DNA of 5,986 bases from positions 1 through 5,986 of the forward strand of contig CAINVQ010000014.1 of the NCBI GenBank assembly GCA_903854175.1, in the 5' to 3' direction. Source of the stretch: an uncultured Actinomycetes bacterium (GTDB lineage: Bacteria; Actinomycetota; Acidimicrobiia; Acidimicrobiales; RAAP-2). The stretch's first letter is position 1; each line of letters opens with the position of its first letter. The notes beneath the pieces were generated by a model that saw only the letters and a list, made by a program, of their open reading frames with translations, had not been told where the DNA came from and ran no database searches. The position numbers were made by a program, and so were the translations under genes. Positions 1 to 5,888 of the stretch are shown here, one piece after another.

Positions 1-1
1 G

Positions 2-82
2 CGCCGTAAGCGCATGCGTAAGAAGAAGCACAAGAAGATGCTGAAGCGAACACGCTTCCAGCGTCGCGCCGCCGGTAAATAA
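2..82 (+). CDS. Small ribosomal protein bS22-like (AURKAIP1/COX24-type), 3' end only
   Basis: The window opens inside a short plus-strand gene; the last 26 codons are visible, ending with TAA at 80-82. The peptide is extremely basic: RRKRMRKKKH, then KKMLKRTRFQ, then RRAAGK. From memory this matches the C-terminal half of the roughly 33-residue mycobacterial protein bS22 (AURKAIP1/COX24 domain family), which has an RRKRM-x-KKKH-x-K-L-x-RTR-x-QRR pattern. In mycobacterial ribosome structures bS22 is a 30S component near the decoding centre. The start codon, promoter and ribosome binding site lie to the left of the window. The gene converges on ispE with a gap of only 7 bp. The peptide is too short for a statistically strong homology claim, but the residue pattern is distinctive. 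An unrelated short basic peptide is the main alternative. Confidence 0.8.
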   Translation, partial: RRKRMRKKKHKKMLKRTRFQRRAAGK

Positions 83-89
83 CTAGTCT

Positions 90-109
90 CTACGCCTCTT
101 GTGGCGTAG
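90..109. terminator. Stem-loop at the convergent bS22/ispE 3' ends
   Basis: CTACGCC at 90-96 pairs perfectly with GGCGTAG at 103-109 around a 6-nt loop. It starts 7 nt after the bS22 stop codon. On the other strand it consists of the last codons and the TAG stop of ispE. Position and symmetry suit a bidirectional terminator for two convergent genes. Neither side has a run of T, so it would have to act without a U-tract, as has been proposed for many actinobacterial terminators, or serve only as an mRNA 3'-end stabiliser. The hairpin is seen directly; termination is inferred. Confidence 0.55.
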
Positions 110-836
110 TACATGTCTGGCGGAACCGAATAGTGCCTGCGGGACCCTGCACATCCCAGACTGATTGCCCAGTATCTAAGTGACCTTCAACAAACATTGT
201 TGATCCCGAACCCGCTAGCTGAATCTCTTGGCCGAGCTCTGCACGTAGCCAGTTCATTGTTTTTGCGAGTTGCGGCTCGACAATGCGTGCTGCACGCTCC
301 AAGTGATTTCGCCCCTCACCAGTTTCTCCGAGTTCATCAAACGCTTGGTAACACGCCTTGGTGTCAACTGAGAAGCTCGGGATAATGAGCGTAACGTCAC
401 GTTTTTCAAATTCGAGTGGTGTTAACAACTCTCCTACCCCTTCAACAAGTGCTCGTCCACCTAATTGACAAAAGGGGACGTCGCCACCGAGCGTTGCCGC
501 GAGTTCAGAACTAACCCCACCAACCCAGCGAAGAATTGCTCCAGCGTCAGAGCTACCTCCCCCGAGGCCTCCGCCAGTAGGAATGACTTTGTCAATAGTG
601 ACTCCAGCTTTTCTTCCAACTAGCTGAAGTGCCTTTGAAACAAGGTTTGTTTCATCGAGAGGAACTCGAATGCTTGCAGGAGTTAGTCGCAAGTAATCCT
701 GCTCTTCTTCAATGATGAGTCGATCACTGAAATCGAGTGAAACCATCTCACTTCGCAGCAAGTGATACCCATCATCGCGCACGCCAGTAACTTCTAAAAA
801 CCAAGTCAGTTTGGCGGGGGCGAGAAGTTCTTTCAT
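90..836 (-). CDS. ispE: 4-diphosphocytidyl-2-C-methyl-D-erythritol kinase
   Basis: This cytosolic GHMP-family kinase of the MEP isoprenoid pathway phosphorylates the 2-hydroxyl of CDP-methylerythritol with ATP. Visible hallmarks are the N-terminal APAK with Lys9 (counterpart of E. coli Lys10), DGYH at 22-25 for cytidine binding, NLV at 65-67, the glycine-rich ATP loop from Pro86 (PTGGGLGGGSSDAG), GGDVPF at 117-122 with the likely catalytic Asp119 (E. coli Asp141), and a late glycine motif LAGSGST at 207-213. At 248 residues it is shorter than E. coli IspE (283) and mycobacterial IspE (about 306); the shortening is spread over loops, so it does not look truncated. The usual Asn of the AK-[IL]-N motif is Thr11. 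Its ATG overlaps the rsmA stop as ATGA, which fits translational coupling; I see no convincing Shine-Dalgarno. The ksgA-ispE order matches Mycobacterium. Confidence 0.95.
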   Translation of the reverse strand: MKELLAPAKLTWFLEVTGVRDDGYHLLRSEMVSLDFSDRLIIEEEQDYLRLTPASIRVPLDETNLVSKALQLVGRKAGVTIDKVIPTGGGLGGGSSDAGAILRWVGGVSSELAATLGGDVPFCQLGGRALVEGVGELLTPLEFEKRDVTLIIPSFSVDTKACYQAFDELGETGEGRNHLERAARIVEPQLAKTMNWLRAELGQEIQLAGSGSTMFVEGHLDTGQSVWDVQGPAGTIRFRQTCTTPQEA

Positions 837-1648
837 CGAGCTGCAACCAACTTAGCGAACTCTTCCAGTGTGAGTTCTTCTGGACGCTTGGTTTCTGCTA
901 CTCCTGAACGCTCAAACACACCCTCGCTTGCCCATCCATTGAGAGAACGGCGAAGCATTTTGCGTCGTTGCGCAAATGACATGCGAATAACCTCAAAGAG
1001 ATCAGATTCACTCACCTCGTTTGGATCAATTCGAACACTGTCACGTCTGACAATTGAAACTAGAGCTGAGTCAACATTGGGCTTAGGGTAAAAGACTGAT
1101 GGGCCAATTTTGCCAACAACTTTGGCATCAGCGAAATACTGAACTCGAAGAGACGCTGCTCCATACGCTTCATCTCCCGCTTGAGCGGCAAAGCGCTCTC
1201 CCACTTCTTTTTGCACCATTACGAGCATCCGCTTAATGAGTGGCTGTGATTCGAGCAAGTGAAGCACCAGCGGGGTTGCAACGTTGTACGGAAGATTGGC
1301 AATAATGGCGGCATCGCGTCCACCCAAGATTTCGCCATAATTCGCATTAAGGGCATCAGCGTGGTGAACAGTTACTCCGTGTGGGCTGACTACAGAACGA
1401 AGTGGCTCCAGCAAGTAGCGGTCGACTTCCATTGCTTGGACTTCTGCGCCAGTTTCAATGAGCGCCAATGTGAGTGAGCCGAGCCCAGCACCGATCTCTA
1501 ATACGAGGTCGCCAGGTCCAACTTCTGCGAGTCGTGCAATTCGACGAACGGTGTTTGGATCGACAACAAAGTTTTGTCCTAGTGCTCTTGATGGTTTGAG
1601 GCCATGTGCTTCGAGGAGCGCAACAAGGTCAGTGCGGGTGTGGGTCAC
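833..1648 (-). CDS. rsmA: 16S rRNA (adenine1518-N6/adenine1519-N6)-dimethyltransferase
   Basis: KsgA/Dim1-family enzyme that uses S-adenosylmethionine to dimethylate two adjacent adenines in the helix 45 loop of 16S rRNA during 30S maturation. In order: GQNF at 24-27, the SAM-binding loop EIGAGLGSLT at 51-60, acidic ribose-binding Glu74 in MEVDR, Asp98 in HADAL, the catalytic NLPY at 118-121, FYPKPNVDS at 186-194, and the C-terminal RRKML (228-232) and RPEELT (256-260). The length of 271 residues is normal for the family. The start is GTG at 1646-1648, overlapping the TGA of the upstream secreted-protein gene as GTGA; the protein begins a few residues before the expected helix, so no extension is needed. 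Only a weak AGAG lies upstream, and translation probably depends on coupling. The same end-to-end overlap is repeated with ispE. Confidence 0.97.
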   Translation of the reverse strand: MTHTRTDLVALLEAHGLKPSRALGQNFVVDPNTVRRIARLAEVGPGDLVLEIGAGLGSLTLALIETGAEVQAMEVDRYLLEPLRSVVSPHGVTVHHADALNANYGEILGGRDAAIIANLPYNVATPLVLHLLESQPLIKRMLVMVQKEVGERFAAQAGDEAYGAASLRVQYFADAKVVGKIGPSVFYPKPNVDSALVSIVRRDSVRIDPNEVSESDLFEVIRMSFAQRRKMLRRSLNGWASEGVFERSGVAETKRPEELTLEEFAKLVAAR

Positions 1649-2559
1649 CAGGAAACTCTGACACGAATCACACCTCTAGCGAGTGGAGACAGCTGAGCAA
1701 ACTGGGTCATAGACAAGTCAATCACGCGTGGATATCCAGCATTCTCACGGTCAGTTACTACACACGTAATAACTTTTCCTGTCGCAATGTTTCGTACATT
1801 TACTCGAGTACCAAACGGCAATGTTGGCGATGCACAGCGACCTGGAACGTATGAGTACCACGTTGCGACTCCAATTACGTAGCGCTTTGGAGCTGGCTTC
1901 ACAGTTGTTGTTGTCACAGGAACAGTTGTGGAGGTAGTGGTGGTTGTTTCACCTGGGTACGTTGATGTAGTTGTAGTTGACGTTGTTGTAGATGTAGGCG
2001 TCGTTGGTTTAGGAGTTGGTTTTTTAATAACTGCAGGAAGTGCCACATGAACAAGCACAACGGACTGATACTTAACTACCGCTCCTGCAGCTGGACTTTG
2101 GCTTACGGCCCTAGTCCATTTACCGCTGAATGCTCCTGGCCCAGTGGTGTCAAAGAAGAGTCCGGCATTGTGCATTGCCTTATAAATAGCGGCTTTTGAA
2201 AGTCCTACGAGTTTGGGCACTCTACGTGGGCCAACAAATGGAGCCATTGAAGTGATTATCTGCGCCTGTCCGTGCCAGGGAATTAGAACTCCCGGGGCTG
2301 GTCTTTGCGCTTCAACTGTGACCCATGACGCGTTCGAAGAGCCGGGTCCGCTCGTCGTGAAGTAGAGGCCCTTGGCTTTCATCACTGCGTAGACGTTGGC
2401 TTTAGAGTCACCAATGAGGTCAGGCATGTGAATTGGAGCGTGCGAAGTTGACGCCTCCACAATGTGAGACGTTGAAAGAACCAGCGAACCAGCAATAATG
2501 CTGCTCGCGGTTACAAGCATCAACAAACGCCTAAGCGTTCGCTGGAGTAATGCCCTCAG
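1645..2559 (-). CDS. Secreted protein with two PASTA domains, Thr-rich linker and RlpA-like double-psi beta-barrel
   Basis: Probably an exported peptidoglycan-binding or remodelling protein sitting in the rpfB slot. Numbering from the TTG at 2524-2526 (293 residues): hydrophobic signal segment 2-20 with a possible cleavage near ASTSH (25-29); PASTA-like repeats at about 33-95 and 102-162, aligned by [MV]P-x-L-[IV]G, GLYF/GLFF, SP/RPAPG and a closing beta strand; Thr/Pro-rich linker 171-210; RlpA-type barrel 217-293 with GVATWY, TLPFGT, VTDR and RVIDLS. The only two cysteines, Cys231 and Cys255, both lie in the barrel and probably form a disulfide. Asp259 is kept, but the His usually before TLPFG is Ser233, so lytic transglycosylase activity is doubtful. 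I prefer a CTG start at 2557-2559, which adds 11 residues and supplies the missing Arg-rich n-region behind GGAGG; TTG at 2526 is the conventional alternative. The product ends in a GTGA overlap with rsmA. Confidence 0.85.
   Translation of the reverse strand: MRALLQRTLRRLLMLVTASSIIAGSLVLSTSHIVEASTSHAPIHMPDLIGDSKANVYAVMKAKGLYFTTSGPGSSNASWVTVEAQRPAPGVLIPWHGQAQIITSMAPFVGPRRVPKLVGLSKAAIYKAMHNAGLFFDTTGPGAFSGKWTRAVSQSPAAGAVVKYQSVVLVHVALPAVIKKPTPKPTTPTSTTTSTTTTSTYPGETTTTTSTTVPVTTTTVKPAPKRYVIGVATWYSYVPGRCASPTLPFGTRVNVRNIATGKVITCVVTDRENAGYPRVIDLSMTQFAQLSPLARGVIRVRVSW
1897..2016 (-). repeat. Low-complexity Thr-codon tract (interdomain linker)
   Basis: About 40 codons dominated by ACN threonine codons, with scattered Pro, Ser, Val and one YPGE break, join the second PASTA domain to the RlpA barrel. 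On the plus strand it reads as imperfect GTT/GTA/GGT triplets. It is a flexible and possibly O-mannosylated extracellular linker. Such tracts vary in length between strains by slippage. The composition is seen directly; glycosylation is inferred. Confidence 0.8.
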
Positions 2560-2572
2560 ATCTCCACCCTCC
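2557..2572 (-). promoter_or_regulatory. Shine-Dalgarno GGAGG placed for a CTG start
   Basis: On the minus strand GGAGG occupies 2572-2568, followed by an 8-nt spacer and CTG at 2559-2557. This is the best ribosome binding site in the cluster and is ideally spaced for that CTG. No in-frame ATG, GTG or TTG lies between the upstream stop (TAA at 2590-2592) and the TTG at 2526, which is more than 40 nt from GGAGG. Translation from CTG yields an n-region with four arginines (MRALLQRTLRR) directly before the hydrophobic signal segment. Confidence 0.55.
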
Positions 2573-2632
2573 GTCGGGACAACGAGTGTTTACACAACAA
2601 CCCGCCCTACAACGCTAGGCAAGTGGTGGAGA
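2561..2632 (-). promoter_or_regulatory. Structured 5' leader: 8-bp stem covering the ribosome-binding region
   Basis: In the minus-strand RNA, UCUCCACC (2632-2625) is perfectly complementary to GGUGGAGA (2568-2561). The second arm includes the last G of the GGAGG ribosome binding site and the spacer up to one base before the CTG. The 56 nt between the arms can form two further small hairpins: GCCUA/UAGGGC with one bulged G, and an inner GUG-UAAA-CAC flanked by GGG/CCC. This resembles a translation-control leader. No known riboswitch consensus was recognised. The complementarity is seen; regulation is inferred. Confidence 0.4.
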
Positions 2633-2646
2633 GAAGGCAATACGAG

Positions 2647-2675
2647 ATTCTAAATATGTCTAAAATACCTGATTA
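2647..2675 (-). promoter_or_regulatory. Possible promoter of the secreted-protein/rsmA/ispE block
   Basis: A TAGAAT -10-like hexamer lies at 2652-2647 on the minus strand in a notably AT-rich stretch. The -35 position 17 bp upstream holds only a poor TAATCA (2675-2670). Initiation would fall near 2640, just ahead of the leader stem beginning at 2632. The coherence with that leader is the main support; the -35 is weak. Confidence 0.3.
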
Positions 2676-2697
2676 AAGTCTATTTATTTTACAGGTA
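2662..2697 (-). terminator. Weak terminator-like hairpin at the tatD 3' end
   Basis: On the minus strand TACCTG (2697-2692) pairs with CAGGTA (2671-2666). TAAA/TTTA can extend the stem inward past a 2-nt bulge, and four T residues follow at 2665-2662. The stem overlaps the last tatD codons. It is short and AT-rich, so at best it would stop part of the transcription arriving from rsmI-metG-tatD. Confidence 0.25.
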
Positions 2698-3475
2698 AAT
2701 TGAATAAACGAGCAGAATTCGCAGCCGTGGCGTCACGTACGACAGAAATCTCTTCGCCACGAAGATTCGCAACAAATTCACCAACAATCGAAACATACGC
2801 TGGCTCGTTTGGTCTTCCACGATGAGGAACTGGTGCCAAGAATGGACTATCGGTTTCAACATGAAGTCGATCGAGCGGAACAATCTTTACTGCGTCGCGA
2901 AGAGCTTCGGCATTTTTGAATGTTGCAATTCCAGAAATTGAAATGTCGCACCCGAGTTCGAGACAACCTTCTGCTTCGGCCTGATTACCAGTGAAACAGT
3001 GAATAACTGTTCGAGGAGGAACACCTTCTGATTTGAATACATCAAATAAATCGTCAAAAGCATCACGTGCATGAATGACCAGCGCGAGGTCGAGTTCATG
3101 AGCTAAGCCAATCTGGGTTGCGAAGGACTTAAACTGGTCTGACCTGGGAGAATGCTCATAGAAATAGTCGAGCCCACACTCTCCAATGCCGACCAATTTT
3201 GGGTGTCCAGAGCGAGCCATCTCAATGATTGGCTGAATGTCACTCAAAGAGTCGTGAGGGTGAAGACCAACAGTTGCGTACAGCTCTACTGGGCCATCAA
3301 TCTCTGCAACTGCGAGTGCGTCGCGTGAAGTTTGCGCGCCAGTTCCAATAACAACGAGTCTGTCAACGCCCGCTGCAATGGCATTGTCCATTACTTGTCG
3401 AATGTTGAGTGCAACTTTTTCATCGTCAAGAAAACTGTCTTGGATGTGACAGTGTGCGTCAGTCCAGTTGCTCAT
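2684..3475 (-). CDS. tatD: TatD-family metal-dependent hydrolase (putative deoxyribonuclease)
   Basis: A TIM-barrel amidohydrolase-superfamily protein; members studied elsewhere act as metal-dependent 3'-5' DNases, and some related proteins release amino acids from D-aminoacyl-tRNA. All expected metal ligands are present: His8 and His10 in TDAHCH, Glu99 in GIGECGLDY, His135 in VIHAR, His159 in VIHCFTG and Asp209 in ETDSPFLAP. The 263-residue length is typical. ATG at 3473-3475 shares one base with the metG stop (TGATG), and AAGAG upstream is a modest ribosome binding site. The metG-tatD pairing is widespread in bacteria and is conserved in Mycobacterium, so a link to tRNA or translation quality control is possible but not shown here. 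The physiological substrate cannot be read from sequence. Confidence 0.95.
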   Translation of the reverse strand: MSNWTDAHCHIQDSFLDDEKVALNIRQVMDNAIAAGVDRLVVIGTGAQTSRDALAVAEIDGPVELYATVGLHPHDSLSDIQPIIEMARSGHPKLVGIGECGLDYFYEHSPRSDQFKSFATQIGLAHELDLALVIHARDAFDDLFDVFKSEGVPPRTVIHCFTGNQAEAEGCLELGCDISISGIATFKNAEALRDAVKIVPLDRLHVETDSPFLAPVPHRGRPNEPAYVSIVGEFVANLRGEEISVVRDATAANSARLFNLPVK

Positions 3476-5004
3476 CAGTCACTCTTGATTCTCGGGAAAA
3501 GAGGATCGCCCTTCTCAACATTCACGCCCATAGGAAAGAGTCCCCACTTAGTGTTCGCATTGAAGTCTCCATCAGTTGGCAGACCACTTAGTCCAATACG
3601 TCGCCAGATTTCAGAAGCAACGGTTGGCATTGCTGGTGTAATCAGAATTGAAACAATTCGGATTGCTTCGAGTGCGTCACCCATCACAGCTTCAACTTCA
3701 GAACCTGGCTCCATTTTCCAAGGAGCATTCTGCTCAAGGAATGAATTTGTTGCACCAATTAGTCGCCACGTAGCTTCGAGCGCTGCTTGTGGCGCAAACC
3801 TATTCCATGCTGCCGATGTTTCAAGGACCGCTGTTTCTGCGTCACCACGAAGTGGCGAATCACTTCGTGCGCCGGGAGAAACTGCATTGCACTTGGACTG
3901 CACCACAGTGGCTACTCGAGCGACCAAGTTCCCTAGGTTGTTTGCGAGGTCGGTGTTGTAGCGAGCGGTAATGGCTTCGAGTGAGAAATCCCCGTCATTT
4001 CCAAGCACCGCTTCACGGAGGAGGTAGTAACGAATCGGGTCGACACCGTATTCATTTGTGAGCACAACTGGAGCAATATCAGTGAGTTTTACGCCACCTT
4101 CTTGGGCCATTGTCTTAGAGAGCTTTTGTCCACCCACGAGGAGCCAACCGTGCACCTGCACGTGAGAAGGCGGCTCAAGTCCAGCTGCCATGCACATGGC
4201 TGGCCACCAAACACAGTGGAATCTAATGATCTCTTTTCCAATGAGGTGGTGTGAATTTGGCCACCACTTCGCAACTTCGTCGTCCTCACGGCCGTAACCA
4301 ATTGCGGTGAGGTAGTTGATGAGCGCGTCATACCAAACGTAGAAAACATGCTTCTCATCCCACGGCACTGGAACGCCCCATGAGATTGATGTGCGCGTAA
4401 TTGAAATGTCGCGAAGTCCGCCCTTAATAAATGCGTACGCTTCGTTGCTCTTTGTTCCCGGTGTTACAAACTCTGGATTCTTTGCGTAGTACTCGAGCAA
4501 CTTGTCTTCAAAAGCGCTGAGCTTAAAGAACCAGTTTTCCTCTTCCATTTGTGTGAGAGGTTTTGCGTGAACTGGGCACTTGCCATTGTCACTTGCTTCA
4601 TCTGTGAAGTAGTCCTCACAACTGACGCAGTACAGACCTGAGTAGGTGTCCTTGTAAATAAATCCGTTGTCGTAAATGGCGGTCAGGAACTTCTGAACGC
4701 TTTCGTAGTGGCGAGGCTCGGTGGTGCGAATGAAGTCGTCGTAGCTAATTCCAAGTGCATCCCAGGCTTCGCGAAAGCGAGCTGACGTTGTATCGGCCCA
4801 GGCTTGAGGCGACACACCATTCTTTTCAGCAGCATCAGCAACTTTTTGACCATGCTCGTCAGTACCGGTGAGGAATTTGGTCTCGTCACCAATTAGTCGG
4901 TGCCAGCGTGCCATGGCGTCAGCGTTAACGGTGCAGTAGGCGTGACCAACGTGCGGAGCGTCATTGACGTAATAAATCGGCGTAGTGATATAGAAGCGAG
5001 CCAT
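3475..5004 (-). CDS. metG: Methionyl-tRNA synthetase
   Basis: Class I aminoacyl-tRNA synthetase that attaches methionine to initiator and elongator tRNA-Met in the cytosol. The Rossmann fold starts with TTPIYYVNDAPHVGHAY, where HVGH (18-21) is the HIGH motif, followed by TGTDEHG at 46-52. The connective domain has one zinc knuckle, Cys126/Cys129 and Cys143/His146 (CVSC, CPVH), as in the Thermus enzyme. The second signature reads KLSKT at 294-298 instead of KMSKS. The helical anticodon domain includes NAPW at 426-429. At 509 residues it lacks the C-terminal EMAPII-like tRNA-binding domain of the 677-residue E. coli protein, which is normal for actinobacteria. The start is ATG at 5002-5004, immediately before the conserved RFYITTPIYY. 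The 18-nt gap after rsmI contains no recognisable Shine-Dalgarno, so coupling or read-on from rsmI is likely. Confidence 0.97.
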   Translation of the reverse strand: MARFYITTPIYYVNDAPHVGHAYCTVNADAMARWHRLIGDETKFLTGTDEHGQKVADAAEKNGVSPQAWADTTSARFREAWDALGISYDDFIRTTEPRHYESVQKFLTAIYDNGFIYKDTYSGLYCVSCEDYFTDEASDNGKCPVHAKPLTQMEEENWFFKLSAFEDKLLEYYAKNPEFVTPGTKSNEAYAFIKGGLRDISITRTSISWGVPVPWDEKHVFYVWYDALINYLTAIGYGREDDEVAKWWPNSHHLIGKEIIRFHCVWWPAMCMAAGLEPPSHVQVHGWLLVGGQKLSKTMAQEGGVKLTDIAPVVLTNEYGVDPIRYYLLREAVLGNDGDFSLEAITARYNTDLANNLGNLVARVATVVQSKCNAVSPGARSDSPLRGDAETAVLETSAAWNRFAPQAALEATWRLIGATNSFLEQNAPWKMEPGSEVEAVMGDALEAIRIVSILITPAMPTVASEIWRRIGLSGLPTDGDFNANTKWGLFPMGVNVEKGDPLFPRIKSD

Positions 5005-5022
5005 TGATTAAAGGTTACTAAG

Positions 5023-5874
5023 TTATGAATCCTGCTCAGCTCTTACATCAAGCCCCAACTGATACGCGACTCTGTGCGCAACCCCAAGAGTCTCAGAAAC
5101 GTACGAAACGGCGTCTCGAAGGCTTGCACCACTGCTCAACTGCTCAGCAATTGCCTTTTTAGCCGTTTCATCATCAACAACTGCAGCGGGCTCGGCACCG
5201 TCAAGAACAACAACGATTTCACCAAGTACTTCTCTTGCCGCGTATCGTTCGTGAACTTCTTTAAGCGTTCCTCGAACAACCTCTTCATGAAGTTTTGTTA
5301 TTTCACGACAAATAGCAACTCTGCGATCTGGGTAGTGGGCCGCTAGTTCGCTAAGCGTTGTTACTAGGCGCTGTGGTGATTCATAAAAGACAACAGTTCG
5401 CTGTTCTTTTGCCCACAGTGAGTACAGGGCTTCACGCTCTCCGGCTTTTCTTGGAACAAAGCCTTCCATGATGAACCGTTCCGTTGGAAGCCCGCTGATT
5501 GTTAGTGCCGCAATTACTGCAGCTGGTCCGGGAGCTGTGGTTACGAATAAGCCCGCTTCTGCCACTGCAGCAACAACACGAGCGCCTGGATCACTTATTC
5601 CGGGGGTCCCCGCGTCGCTAATTAGAACTACAACTTGTCCTTCGCTAACTCGCTTTATAACCTCATCGCACTGTGAAGCTTCATTGTGCTCGTGCAGTGC
5701 CTTGAGGCGACCATTGACTGGAATGTTGTTTGCACTAAAAAGAGTGCTCGAATGGCGGGTGTCTTCACAGTAGATAACATCAGCTTTTTCAAGCAGTTCA
5801 AGGGCACGGCGAGAGATGTCGCCAAGGTTGCCCAGAGGGGTCGCAACCACCACAAGTTGTCCTTGCATCTGCAC
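5023..5874 (-). CDS. rsmI: 16S rRNA (cytidine1402-2'-O)-methyltransferase
   Basis: SAM-dependent tetrapyrrole-methylase-fold enzyme that methylates the 2'-O of C1402 in 16S rRNA, at the P-site end of helix 44. From the GTG at 5872-5874 the protein is 283 residues: LVVVATPLGN at 7-16, EDTRHS at 37-42, SDAGTPGISDPG at 86-97, APGP near 114, GFVPRK at 138-143, YESPQRL at 164-170, and a small C-terminal helical region (about 251-278) ending GVAHRVAYQLGLDV, as in other RsmI proteins. The frame is open to a GTG at 5925 (300 residues), but that start would sit 2 bp from the divergent bL37 start, and family members begin just before G-x-L-x-x-VATP. AAGGG six nucleotides upstream supports GTG 5874; ATG 5868 is a near alternative. 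It is probably the first gene of the rsmI-metG-tatD transcript. Confidence 0.95.
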   Translation of the reverse strand: MQMQGQLVVVATPLGNLGDISRRALELLEKADVIYCEDTRHSSTLFSANNIPVNGRLKALHEHNEASQCDEVIKRVSEGQVVVLISDAGTPGISDPGARVVAAVAEAGLFVTTAPGPAAVIAALTISGLPTERFIMEGFVPRKAGEREALYSLWAKEQRTVVFYESPQRLVTTLSELAAHYPDRRVAICREITKLHEEVVRGTLKEVHERYAAREVLGEIVVVLDGAEPAAVVDDETAKKAIAEQLSSGASLRDAVSYVSETLGVAHRVAYQLGLDVRAEQDS

Positions 5875-5885
5875 GTAATTCCCTT
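5872..5885 (-). promoter_or_regulatory. rsmI ribosome binding site deciding the start
   Basis: On the minus strand AAGGG at 5885-5881 precedes GTG (5874-5872) by 6 nt. ATG two codons later, at 5868-5866, would be 12 nt away, and the upstream GTG 5925 and ATG 5919 have no purine-rich site. This favours a start at 5874 and leaves 53 bp between the divergent genes. Confidence 0.55.
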
Positions 5886-5888
5886 CGT

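Noticed and set aside
1606..1854. 82-codon plus-strand open frame opposite the RlpA barrel and the rsmA start
   Set aside because: It is antisense to conserved RlpA and RsmA coding sequence and its translation shows no family features.
1897..2016. Triplet-rich tract as a CRISPR or non-coding tandem repeat
   Set aside because: It is in frame within a secreted protein and encodes a Thr-rich linker; there are no regular spacers or repeat units.
2560..2683. c-di-AMP (ydaO-type) riboswitch upstream of the cell-wall gene
   Set aside because: The gene context would fit, but the region is too short for that element and I find none of its conserved GGGAACC-like or GGGTGAA-like segments. Only a simple SD-covering stem is supported.
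3332..3961. 209-codon plus-strand open frame across the tatD/metG junction
   Set aside because: It lies antisense to two clearly real genes whose motifs cover the region, has no recognisable domain or ribosome binding site, and is a shadow of their codon use.
5468..5773. 101-codon plus-strand open frame opposite rsmI
   Set aside because: Low-complexity Ala/Thr-rich translation opposite the conserved RsmI core; explained as a mirror of rsmI codons.
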